5,413 nt of DNA from contig JAIFNK010000228.1 in assembly GCA_020047775.1 (NCBI GenBank), positions 1-5,413 of the forward strand, in the 5' to 3' direction. The position numbers and the translations under genes are program-made. Below, piece by piece: positions 1-5,413 of the stretch (position 1 is the first letter of the stretch; each line of letters starts with the position of its first letter). The notes under the pieces are model-generated. The model saw nothing but the letters and a program-made list of their open reading frames with translations. It searched no databases and was not told the DNA's origin. Origin of the DNA: Akkermansia sp. (GTDB taxonomy: Bacteria > Verrucomicrobiota > Verrucomicrobiia > Verrucomicrobiales > Akkermansiaceae).

Positions 1-75
1 CCTGTTATGACCTTGGCCGGATGATTCGGACGCGACAAGGAATTTTGGATTCCAAGGTTGCCCGGTGGCCAAGCC

Positions 76-987
76 CTAAACGCGCCGCAGCGGAATCACC
101 CGGGATTTCTCACGCCCGTTGCCCTCGATTTCCATCCGGTCCGCATACAGGTGGATCGCGGAAAATGAGTTCACCTCCGGTTCGTGCAGGATCGACTTGA
201 AGGTGATGTAAGGGATGCCGTTGCGGATCTCTTCGGCTCCCGCGTGGTTGTGGCCGTTGAAATAGGCGATCACCGAAGAATGCCGGTCGATCACGGCGAG
301 GACTTCCCCGGAATTCCACACTTGGTGACCGCTGGCGGGTAGCAGCGGGTGATGGCCGCACAAGATCACCCGTTCTTTCGCCGTGTCCGCCGCCGTGAGC
401 TCCGCGTCGAGCCACTTGAGCTGGGTTTCGGAAATCCCGCCGTTCCATGGCTTCGCATTGTTGGCGTTTTTCTCCGCGAGTTGCTTCATGACCGCCTCTG
501 CTTCCAGATCCTGCGGGCTGTCCGCCGGGTATTTATAGGTGGAGAGATCGTTGGTATCGAGCATGACGAAGCGCACGCCGGAGTCCCTGAATTCATAGGA
601 TTCACGCGGCATCCCGGCGATTTGGAGGAGTCGGCCCTTCTCTTCGTCCGTCACCGAGTAGTCGTGATTTCCCAACAGGTGGCGCACCCGGTGCCCGAGC
701 CCGTCGAACAACGGCATGACCGTGGCGAACGACTTGAAATCCCGGTCGATCAGGTCGCCGAGATGCAGCGTGAACGGCAGTTTTTTCTTCGCCAGCCACT
801 CCACCGCGGTTTTTAGCTTGGGGATGGATTCCCGATAATGCCGTTCCCCCTCCGGATCCGCGTCGGCGTATTGCACGTCCGTGATCAGCCCGAAGGAAAG
901 GTCCGGCGGGACAGCGCCTTCCGCTCCTCGCACCTTCGCCAGCGAAACCGCCAGCGTGGAAATCCCGATAAAATTGCGCCGATTCAT
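76..987 (-). CDS. Exported calcineurin-like metallophosphoesterase, ADP-ribose/CDP-alcohol diphosphatase-like
   Basis: Predicted 303-aa two-metal phosphoesterase. Visible motifs, in order: D37-V-Q39-Y (metal motif I), G77-D78-L-I-D (II), G106-N-H-D109 (III), G211-H-H-P (IV) and G245-H-N-H248 (V). Motif I carries Gln where most family members have His (DxH), and it is followed by an acidic stretch and HYRES. Both are features of the Mn-dependent ADP-ribose/CDP-alcohol diphosphatase branch, so hydrolysis of a nucleoside-diphosphate-linked substrate is a reasonable inference; the true substrate is unknown. The N-terminus MNRRNFIGIS followed by a short hydrophobic stretch to about residue 24 resembles a Tat signal peptide, implying folded export, perhaps with bound metal. 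I chose ATG at 987 because the frame upstream to a TTG at 1029 only adds a Pro/Glu-rich tail ahead of the twin arginines. No good Shine-Dalgarno lies at usual spacing; an AGGAAGG is about 16 nt upstream. It is divergent from the ThuA gene. Length is normal for the family. Confidence 0.88.
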   Translation of the reverse strand: MNRRNFIGISTLAVSLAKVRGAEGAVPPDLSFGLITDVQYADADPEGERHYRESIPKLKTAVEWLAKKKLPFTLHLGDLIDRDFKSFATVMPLFDGLGHRVRHLLGNHDYSVTDEEKGRLLQIAGMPRESYEFRDSGVRFVMLDTNDLSTYKYPADSPQDLEAEAVMKQLAEKNANNAKPWNGGISETQLKWLDAELTAADTAKERVILCGHHPLLPASGHQVWNSGEVLAVIDRHSSVIAYFNGHNHAGAEEIRNGIPYITFKSILHEPEVNSFSAIHLYADRMEIEGNGREKSRVIPLRRV

Positions 988-1114
988 GCCCCCGCTGATA
1001 GCGCCTTCCTCCGGCGGAGGCGATGCCAAATTCCAACATCCGCCGTTTTGCTTGCGCCGTCATCACAGCTCGATTTGAATCCGCTCGCGCCTTCCCATCC
1101 CAATCCCATCCATT
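988..1114. promoter_or_regulatory. Divergent intergenic region (phosphoesterase / ThuA gene)
   Basis: About 127 bp separate the two divergent start codons, so promoters for both genes must lie here or inside the coding ends. I see no convincing -35/-10 pair and no clear operator palindrome. The 20 bases before the ThuA ATG are C/T-rich (cccatcc repeats) with no purine-rich Shine-Dalgarno, a pattern also seen before the esterase at 2549. Confidence 0.4.
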
Positions 1115-1948
1115 ATGAAAAAATCCTGCTTCCTTCTGGTCCCTCTGCTTGCCGCAGCCATGACATTCACCGTTGCCGCGGAATCCGCCGTCAAGCCGCT
1201 CAAGGCCCTGCTCGTCATCGGCGGCTGCTGCCACGATTACGCGACCCAGAAGGATCTGCTCGTCGCCGGCATCGAATCCCGTGCGAACATCAAGATCGAC
1301 GTCTGCTACTCGGCGGAAAAAAACACCAAACCGGTGTTCTCCTGCTATGAAAAGGACACTTGGGCCGAAGGCTACGATGTCATCATCCACGACGAGTGCG
1401 CCGCCGACATCAAGGACGCCGCGATCGTCAACCGCGTCCTCGAACCGCACCGCAAGGGACTTCCCGGCGTGAATCTCCACTGCGCCATGCACAGCTTCCG
1501 GGTATCTCCGGAGTTTAAAAAACCAATGGCCGCCGGAGCCGAAGGTGCGCAGTGGTTCGATTTCCTCGGCCTGCAATCGACCGGCCACGGCAAGCAGTTG
1601 CCCATCGATGTCACCTACGTCTCCCCGTCCGACCCGATCACCAAGGGCTTGGAAAATTGGACCACCATCAACGAGGAGCTCTATAACACCATCAGCATCC
1701 GGGACGGCATCACCCCCATCGCCAAGGGCAAACAGGGCGACGCTGAAAACATCATCGCCTGGACCAACGAATACGGCGACAAGAAGACCCGCGTTTTCTC
1801 CACCACCCTCGGCCACAACAACGAAACCGTGGCTGACGCCCGCTACCTCGACTTCATCACCCGCGGCCTGCTCTGGGCCTGTGGCAAGCTGGATGCGGAC
1901 GGCAAGCCGCTCACCGGCTACGCACCGGCTGCGGCGACCGTTAAATAA
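1115..1948 (+). CDS. Secreted ThuA-domain (trehalose-utilization-like) protein
   Basis: Predicted 277-aa exported protein with a Sec signal peptide (MKK, then hydrophobic residues 5-20, likely cleavage after VAA near residue 22). The mature part is a single ThuA-like domain with a glutamine-amidotransferase-like fold. Landmarks: LLVIGGCCHDY (32-42), IHDEC (91-95), LHCAMHSFR (121-129), TGHGKQ (156-161), EELY (187-190), TTLGHNNE (230-237) and GLLWACG (251-257). The GGCCHDY, H-x-E-C and H-C-x-M-H signatures match a subfamily common in Verrucomicrobia and Planctomycetes (from memory of the family). ThuA proteins were named from rhizobial trehalose/maltitol use and have been linked to 3-keto-sugar metabolism; for secreted members the reaction is not settled, so only a carbohydrate-related role is inferred. 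Length is full for a single-domain member. The start is the only Met ahead of the signal peptide; no Shine-Dalgarno is visible. The next gene starts 50 bp downstream and is probably co-transcribed. Confidence 0.9.
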   Translation: MKKSCFLLVPLLAAAMTFTVAAESAVKPLKALLVIGGCCHDYATQKDLLVAGIESRANIKIDVCYSAEKNTKPVFSCYEKDTWAEGYDVIIHDECAADIKDAAIVNRVLEPHRKGLPGVNLHCAMHSFRVSPEFKKPMAAGAEGAQWFDFLGLQSTGHGKQLPIDVTYVSPSDPITKGLENWTTINEELYNTISIRDGITPIAKGKQGDAENIIAWTNEYGDKKTRVFSTTLGHNNETVADARYLDFITRGLLWACGKLDADGKPLTGYAPAAATVK

Positions 1949-1954
1949 TACGGC

Positions 1955-1977
1955 CCGGAGTGCTGGACACTCGGTTT
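1955..1977 (+). repeat. Small imperfect hairpin (REP-like or weak terminator/attenuator)
   Basis: CCGGAGTG (1955-1962) pairs with CACTCGG (1968-1974) around a 5-nt loop CTGGA: seven base pairs with one bulged G. It lies 6 bp after the ThuA stop and is followed by only three T residues, so it is at best a weak intrinsic terminator. The left arm contains a GGAG tetranucleotide, the kind of mark that precedes REP palindromes recognised by RAYT transposases. A REP-like identity is inference. Confidence 0.4.
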
Positions 1978-1988
1978 GGCGATGACCC

Positions 1989-1992
1989 AGGA
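1989..1992 (+). promoter_or_regulatory. Ribosome binding site deciding the start at 1999
   Basis: AGGA lies 6 nt upstream of ATG 1999. It is the only well-placed Shine-Dalgarno-like site before a gene in the window. It supports ATG 1999, which starts directly at a signal peptide, over the in-frame GTG at 1960, which would begin inside the hairpin just downstream of the ThuA gene. Confidence 0.5.
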
Positions 1993-1998
1993 CACCCG

Positions 1999-2418
1999 AT
2001 GTCATCAAAACTTCTGACCACCACCCTCCTCGCCCTCGCCGTTGCCGTGGTGACCACCGGCAACGCCCGCGCGGTCTCCGATGCGGACAACCTCGGCCAG
2101 TGGGACAAGCCCACCAAGATCGGCCCGGACAAGGACTGCCACGGCGACAACGCCCTCGCCTGGGGCTGGGCACTGCTCGGTATCCAGCTCTCCGGCAACG
2201 CCTCCGCCCCCCGCGAGGTCTTGGACTACAACATGGCCTTCATCAACATGGCCCGCACCCACGACGGTGCCTTCGTCATCCAACCCGGCCGCAACCTACA
2301 CGAAAAAGCCTACTCCATGTCCCCCCGCAGCCATCCGACCGCAGCCATGGTGCTCGCGCTGGGAGCGGACAAGGCGAGGCTCAGAATTCAGGGAGTGAAT
2401 GGAAAACCACAGACATGA
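1999..2418 (+). pseudogene. Probably truncated exported protein, function unknown (possible alpha-toroid/DUF6288-like fragment)
   Basis: A 139-aa frame with a clear Sec signal peptide (MSSKLL, hydrophobic core to residue 19, cleavage after NARA at 25). The mature part contains DNLGQWDKP (30-38), CHGDNALAWGWALLGIQLSG (47-66), THDGAFVIQPG (88-98) and SHPTAAMVLALG (111-122). Helix-turn segments of this kind, ending in a Gly-rich 'DG.F..QPG' turn, recall the alpha-toroid region of large verrucomicrobial/planctomycetal proteins such as DUF6288 members. This resemblance is from memory and weak. Codons are G/C-ending up to about 2380; the last dozen (AGA ATT CAG GGA ... ACA TGA) are not and run into a lower-GC spacer, so the native reading frame was probably lost there. 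An alternative is a genuine small secreted protein with a slightly eroded C-terminus. It probably shares a transcript with the ThuA gene 50 bp upstream. Confidence 0.5.
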
Positions 2419-2430
2419 ATCTTGACTGAC

Positions 2431-2502
2431 GATTGTTGATTTTTGAACTGACGCAACGGCGCTTTCTTTCTCTTCCCAATCCAAAATCCAAAATCAACAA
2501 TC
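2431..2502. repeat. 13-bp inverted repeat
   Basis: GATTGTTGATTTT (2431-2443) is exactly complementary to AAAATCAACAATC (2490-2502), with a 46-nt interval. A transcript of this region could form a long-range A/U-rich stem ahead of the esterase start. No T-run follows the right arm, so it is not a standard terminator. Confidence 0.7.
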
Positions 2503-2507
2503 ATCAT
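2476..2507. repeat. Degenerate heptamer short tandem repeat
   Basis: After a partial CCAAT unit, the sequence reads CCAAAAT, CCAAAAT, CAACAAT, CATCATT: two identical 7-mers followed by two decayed ones sharing the frame C-A...A-T. Heptameric simple repeats of this kind occur between genes in several bacterial groups. The run overlaps the right arm of the inverted repeat. Confidence 0.6.
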
Positions 2508-2548
2508 TCGGCAATTTCTTCCTCTTCCACTGCTCACTTCTTCCCACC

Positions 2549-3778
2549 ATGAAAACCACCGTCGCCATTCTAACATCCATGCTTCTCGCCACCGTCATCG
2601 CGGAAGCCAAACCCCTCAAGGTCTTCATCCTCGCCGGCCAGTCGAACATGGAGGGCCACGCCCGCGTCGAGACTTTTGATTACATCGGTGACGATCCCGC
2701 TACCGCGCCGCTGCTCAAGATGATGCGCGGCCCGGACGGCAAGCCCGCCGTCGCCGAAAACGCCTGGATCTCGTATCTGACCGGCCATTACGAGGGCAAC
2801 GCCAATGGCGAGGGCACCGGCAAGCTCACCGCGGGATACGGTGCGAGAGGCTCCAATCCCACCCAGGACGGCGGCAAGATCGGCCCCGAGTTCACCTTCG
2901 GCCTGGCCATGGATGCCGCGCTCGAGGAGCCGGTCCTCCTTATCAAGACCGCGTGGGGCGGCCGCAGCCTGAACACCGAATTCCGCCCGCCCAGCGCCGG
3001 ACCCTACGAGTTCAGCGAGGCGCAGATCGCTCAGATGCAGAAGCAGGGCAAGGACATCGAGGCCGCGAAAGCCAAGAAGGCGAAGGAAACGGGCCGCTTC
3101 TACCGCTACATGATCGACCACGTGAAAAGCGCGCTCGCCGATCCCAAGCGCGTCTGTCCGGACTATCAGCCTGCCGACGGTTATGAAATCTCCGGCTTCA
3201 TCTGGCTCCAAGGCTTCAACGACCTCGTGGACGGCGGCACCTATCCCAGCGGACCGGATGGCAAGACCCGGGATTACTCGAAATACAGCGAATGGCTGGC
3301 CGATTTCATCCGCGACGTGCGCAAGGACCTCAAGACACCCAAGATGCCCTTCGTCATCGGCGTGCTCGGCGTGGACGGTCTCGATGCGAATGCCGGCACG
3401 GTGGCCTTCCGCAAGGCGATGGCGGCTCCCGCATCTTTGCCGGAATTCAAAGGCAACGTCGCCGCCGTGGAAACCGCGCCATTCTGGGCGGAGGAGCTCG
3501 ACGCCATCGACCAAAAGCGCGCCAAGATCAATCAGATGGCCCACCTGCTCAAGGTGAAGGACAAGAATAGCCCGAACAAGGACGGCTCGATGGACGAGGC
3601 CCAGCAGAAGGAATACCTCAAAAAATTCGAAGCCGAACTCATCAGTCCCGAGGAAGCCGCGAAGTGGGCACGCGGCGCATCCAATGCTGGCTATCACTAC
3701 CTCGGCTGCGCCAAAACCTTCGCCCTCATGGGCAAGGCCTTTGCGGAAGCCAACCTCATGATGATGAAGGGGCGGTGA
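2549..3778 (+). CDS. Secreted sialate O-acetylesterase-type carbohydrate esterase (SGNH/SASA domain)
   Basis: Predicted 409-aa secreted esterase; Sec signal peptide MKTTVAILTSMLLATVIAEA with cleavage after AEA at residue 20. SGNH-hydrolase blocks are visible: nucleophile block ILAGQSNMEG with Ser32; IGPEFTFG (111-118); TAWGGRSL with oxyanion Gly137/138; WLQGFNDL with Asn224 (219-226); and the C-terminal His block SNAGYHYLG with His383. The family hydrolyses acetyl esters on sugars (sialic acid or decorated plant/algal polysaccharides); which sugar is used here cannot be told. The usual WxQGE(S/T/N)D block reads WLQGFND, with Phe for Glu, as seen in a verrucomicrobial/planctomycetal branch. 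Residues about 152-195 and 313-375 are charged, helix-rich insertions beyond the core. Start ATG 2549 immediately precedes the signal peptide, without a Shine-Dalgarno. An antisense open frame of the same length is a codon-bias shadow. The gene lies between the truncated ORF and a repeat-bearing spacer. Confidence 0.9.
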   Translation: MKTTVAILTSMLLATVIAEAKPLKVFILAGQSNMEGHARVETFDYIGDDPATAPLLKMMRGPDGKPAVAENAWISYLTGHYEGNANGEGTGKLTAGYGARGSNPTQDGGKIGPEFTFGLAMDAALEEPVLLIKTAWGGRSLNTEFRPPSAGPYEFSEAQIAQMQKQGKDIEAAKAKKAKETGRFYRYMIDHVKSALADPKRVCPDYQPADGYEISGFIWLQGFNDLVDGGTYPSGPDGKTRDYSKYSEWLADFIRDVRKDLKTPKMPFVIGVLGVDGLDANAGTVAFRKAMAAPASLPEFKGNVAAVETAPFWAEELDAIDQKRAKINQMAHLLKVKDKNSPNKDGSMDEAQQKEYLKKFEAELISPEEAAKWARGASNAGYHYLGCAKTFALMGKAFAEANLMMMKGR

Positions 3779-3851
3779 TGACCCATGATCCATGGCCATT
3801 GGCTAACGACCCTTTTTCACTCCGCTTGCCTGTCATAGCGCAGCAACGACG

Positions 3852-3920
3852 AGGCACTTCCCATCCACGATCTTCAATCGACCATCCACCACCCAATCGT
3901 CTCTTTCCCAGGCACTTCCC
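3852..3920. repeat. 11-bp direct repeat AGGCACTTCCC
   Basis: Exact copies at 3852-3862 and 3910-3920, offset 58 bp, in the gene-free spacer. Between them lie C/T-rich phrases with repeated 'ccatcca' (3861-3867 and 3883-3889). No function is apparent. Confidence 0.5.
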
Positions 3921-4081
3921 GCCGCATACGTGCTGAAACCACAAGCCGAAATGTGAATCCGATTACTCTGCCCCCATTCAATGGTTCTCGAATCCCCTTG
4001 GTGCTCTTCCTTGGCTTTCACTCGTGTCAGTCAGCCGAAGGGAAACATCGTGGCCCAACGTTTTAGCGAAAAAATCTATGG

Positions 4082-4193
4082 ATTCAGGCCATTCCACGGA
4101 TGACCCGGGAATCCACCACCCTTGGACGGTAAGAGGTTGGTGGACGAGCACCGGTTTTAAGTGAGCGCCATTCTACCCCATTCAGGCGATTCC
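4082..4193. repeat. 14-bp direct repeat at the 3' end of the transposase gene
   Basis: ATTCAGGCCATTCC (4082-4095) and ATTCAGGCGATTCC (4180-4193) differ at one base and are offset 98 bp. The second copy covers the transposase stop codon and its last three codons; the first lies outside the gene. On the minus strand both read GGAAT(C/G)GCCTGAAT. This may be a duplicated transposase end or a recombination scar. Confidence 0.55.
4112..4144. repeat. Imperfect palindrome downstream of the transposase (REP-like candidate)
   Basis: TCCACCA (4112-4118) pairs exactly with TGGTGGA (4138-4144); beyond one mismatch, two further C:G pairs extend the stem inwards. It lies about 40-70 bp past the transposase stop, between the two copies of the 14-bp repeat. 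No T-run follows on the minus strand, so it is not an intrinsic terminator. REP-type palindromes often flank RAYT genes; that role is inferred. Confidence 0.4.
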
Positions 4194-5282
4194 CTTCCGC
4201 AGATCCCTCAAGCTCCACAAGGTACCCTTCGCCGCTGCGCCTTCGCCCTTCATTTTCCTCGCGCCGTCCTTGCGCTTCGGCCCGAATCGGTCGCGCGCAC
4301 TCGCAAACGCCTCGTTTACGAACTCCTTGCTGCCGATTACCGCGCCAGCCGTGAAATAGCGAATCCGGCAACGCAGCATCTTAACCATGCCCAGATCTTT
4401 CAGCGCCGTTTCGTTGTCCTCGCTTTCAAGTAGCTCCGCCGTGTTCCTGGTGGTTTGGCCGAGGCCTTTTGCCGATTGGGAAACCTCCGCCCGCCCGGGC
4501 TTCCTACCCATCGCAAGACCCATCATGCGCCGATACAACCGGGAAACCTCCTCCCATTTCCCCGCCTCATATCCCACGCCCTGATCGCAGAAATACGCCC
4601 GCACCAGGCCTTCCCGCGCCTTTTTGCCATTGCCCTTCCTTCCGCCGCCCACGGCTTCTCCATAGCTGTTCCACCGATAGTCCGCCGGATCCTTTGCCAT
4701 CCCGGCGCGCACCGGGTTCAGGTCGATGTAGGCGGAAATCGTCCGCGCCGCCACGCCGTCCTCCACGATCACGCTCTTGAATCGGTCCTCCCAAAGCGTC
4801 CCCGAGCGCGAATGCGTCCGGTTGAACCACTGGGTAAAGCGTTGCAGCAGTCCTTTCATGAACTCGCCCAAATCCTGCATGCGGTAGGTGAAACGCTTGT
4901 GGATCGCTTCCACCGCTTCGCCCATGCCACCTTCGCTCGTGTAATCCGCCGTCCTGGCCTCCGCCAATTCCTTTGCCACACCGGTCACGAAAGCCTCGCC
5001 GTAAATCGCCGACAAGCGCTTTAGCAGTTCCTCATCCGAAAGCCCACCATCCGCCATCGGAGGAACCTCCAGCAGGATATGAAAGTGATTGTCCATCAAG
5101 CAGTAGGAAAGCGCCCGGCACCCCGTGAAATTCTCCTGCATCCGCATCAGAGTTCGGAACTTCTCCTTCTCCTCCGTCCCCAGCACAAACCGCCGATCCA
5201 CCACGCGGGAAATCACGTGGTAGAGGACTGGTTTCCCGGCGGATTTTCGCCACTCCGCCAGCCAGCGTGCCTTTCTGCTCAT
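4182..5282 (-). CDS. REP-associated tyrosine transposase (RAYT, Y1/HUH family) with C-terminal extension
   Basis: Predicted 366-aa single-strand-DNA transposase/endonuclease. Numbering from ATG 5282: the HUH motif is MDNHFH with His66 and His68, and the catalytic tyrosine is Tyr185 in AYIDLNPVRAG, the equivalent of the Tyr in E. coli RAYT 'DYIYINP'. FNRTHSRSGTLWEDRFKS (153-170) is the usual family block between them. RAYTs are thought to cut and rejoin REP palindromes and are usually single-copy, domesticated chromosomal genes. All catalytic residues are present and the frame is intact, so it may be active. About 170 residues beyond the Y1 core (from about 197) end in a basic segment containing FGPKRKDGARKMKG, probably DNA-binding. 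The frame opens with TTG at 5291, but ATG 5282 starting MSRKARWLAEW is preferred; no Shine-Dalgarno is seen. It lies convergent to the esterase, with repeats beyond its 3' end. Confidence 0.9.
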   Translation of the reverse strand: MSRKARWLAEWRKSAGKPVLYHVISRVVDRRFVLGTEEKEKFRTLMRMQENFTGCRALSYCLMDNHFHILLEVPPMADGGLSDEELLKRLSAIYGEAFVTGVAKELAEARTADYTSEGGMGEAVEAIHKRFTYRMQDLGEFMKGLLQRFTQWFNRTHSRSGTLWEDRFKSVIVEDGVAARTISAYIDLNPVRAGMAKDPADYRWNSYGEAVGGGRKGNGKKAREGLVRAYFCDQGVGYEAGKWEEVSRLYRRMMGLAMGRKPGRAEVSQSAKGLGQTTRNTAELLESEDNETALKDLGMVKMLRCRIRYFTAGAVIGSKEFVNEAFASARDRFGPKRKDGARKMKGEGAAAKGTLWSLRDLRKGIA

Positions 5283-5332
5283 GGGCAACAACTACCGGGG
5301 CTGGGGAAAAATGTCACGCATAAAATCCGATT

Positions 5333-5413
5333 AAAGGCCCGTCCTTCTGTCATACCGCCAAGGACTTCCCCTCCTCCAAGGTGGACAGCGCCATCGCCGG
5401 CTACACCCTCGCC
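5333..5413 (+). pseudogene. 5'-incomplete coding fragment running off the window
   Basis: From about 5333 the frame reads KGPSFCHTAKDFPSSKVDSA and continues with IAGYTLA to the window end. From 5336 nearly every codon ends in G or C, as in the real genes here, so this is probably translated or formerly translated DNA on the plus strand. There is a stop at 5321-5323 and no ATG, GTG or TTG between it and the coding-like stretch; the first possible start is GTG 5381, well inside. The fragment therefore looks like the 3' part of a gene whose 5' part is missing or lies elsewhere. I do not recognise the family. A gene starting at GTG 5381 is the alternative. Confidence 0.4.

Larger units (their letters stand above)
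2419..2548 (+). promoter_or_regulatory. Lower-GC spacer / leader of the esterase gene
   Basis: Base composition drops sharply compared with the flanking genes. The stretch holds an inverted repeat, a heptamer repeat run and two copies of ACTGACG (2425-2431 and 2447-2453). A TTGACT at 2422 resembles a -35 element, but no -10 hexamer follows at normal spacing. The bases just before ATG 2549 are C/T-rich without a Shine-Dalgarno. The esterase promoter most likely lies here, but I cannot place it. Confidence 0.35.
3779..4181. other. Gene-free spacer between the convergent esterase and transposase genes
   Basis: About 400 bp where no frame shows the G/C-ending codon pattern of the neighbours or recognisable protein motifs. 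Contents: an 11-bp direct repeat AGGCACTTCCC (3852-3862 and 3910-3920), an imperfect palindrome at 4112-4144 and one copy of a 14-bp repeat at 4082-4095. After the esterase stop there is a TTTTT near 3812, but no stable GC stem directly before it, so no intrinsic terminator is assigned. The stretch reads like decayed or repeat-derived DNA. Confidence 0.55.

Noticed and set aside
12..73. CTTGGCC (12-18) / GGCCAAG (67-73) inverted repeat just past the phosphoesterase stop, with a small TTGGATTCCAA palindrome (45-55) inside
   Set aside because: The arms are only 7 bp with a 48-nt interval and no T-run on the minus strand; not supportable as a terminator.
988..1029. TTG-initiated N-terminal extension of the phosphoesterase
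   Set aside because: It would bury the twin-arginine signal behind a Pro/Glu-rich tail; ATG 987 fits better.
602..2173. 523-aa minus-strand open frame
   Set aside because: It lies antisense to the ThuA gene and out of frame with the phosphoesterase. Its composition is biased and it has no motifs; it is explained by G/C-ending codons on the real strand.
2570..3799. 409-aa minus-strand frame opposite the esterase
   Set aside because: The length match with the esterase is coincidental. The esterase frame has a signal peptide and all SGNH motifs; the antisense frame has none.
3970..4005. tRNA-like T-arm (GGTTCTCGAATCC)
   Set aside because: The loop is longer than a real T-loop and no acceptor, D or anticodon stems can be built around it.
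4084..4371. 95-aa minus-strand frame overlapping the transposase 3' end
   Set aside because: It is out of frame with the intact RAYT, has no motifs, and extends into non-coding DNA.
2371..5338. AAGGC at 2371-2375 and 5334-5338 as a target-site duplication of the putative insertion
   Set aside because: A 5-bp match is expected by chance, and joining there does not restore a common reading frame.

Overview
The window is GC-rich, with codons strongly biased to G/C at the third position. It carries a gene set (ThuA-domain protein, sialate O-acetylesterase-type SGNH esterase, exported metallophosphoesterase, RAYT-type transposase) typical of Verrucomicrobia, with Planctomycetes as the alternative. 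Most starts lack an obvious Shine-Dalgarno sequence. The lineage is inferred from protein character and gene mix, not from a marker gene.

Layout. On the minus strand, 76-987 encodes an exported calcineurin-like phosphoesterase related to the Mn-dependent ADP-ribose/CDP-alcohol diphosphatases. About 130 bp separate it from a divergent plus-strand set: a secreted ThuA-like protein (1115-1948), then after 50 bp a short signal-peptide-bearing ORF that looks like a truncated gene (1999-2418). A lower-GC spacer with heptamer repeats and an inverted repeat follows (2419-2548). Next come a secreted SGNH-type carbohydrate esterase (2549-3778) and a 403-bp gene-free stretch with small direct and inverted repeats. 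The minus-strand RAYT (Y1/HUH REP-associated transposase, 4182-5282) follows. The last ~80 bases hold an open plus-strand frame with native-looking codon use, no plausible start and no window-internal end, so it is a gene fragment.

Interpretation. The three intact exported enzymes fit periplasmic or secreted handling of sugars, esters and phosphodiester/pyrophosphate compounds, as in polysaccharide-degrading Verrucomicrobia, but no substrate can be read from the sequence. The most interesting structural point is that coding character stops abruptly near 2380 in the small ORF and restarts near 5333 without a start codon. The ~2.95 kb between contains the esterase, repeat-rich spacers and the transposase. 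This may be a gene split by an insertion or rearrangement, or two unrelated broken ends. I see no CRISPR array, tRNA, rRNA, toxin-antitoxin or recognisable defence system, and I do not claim a new system here.
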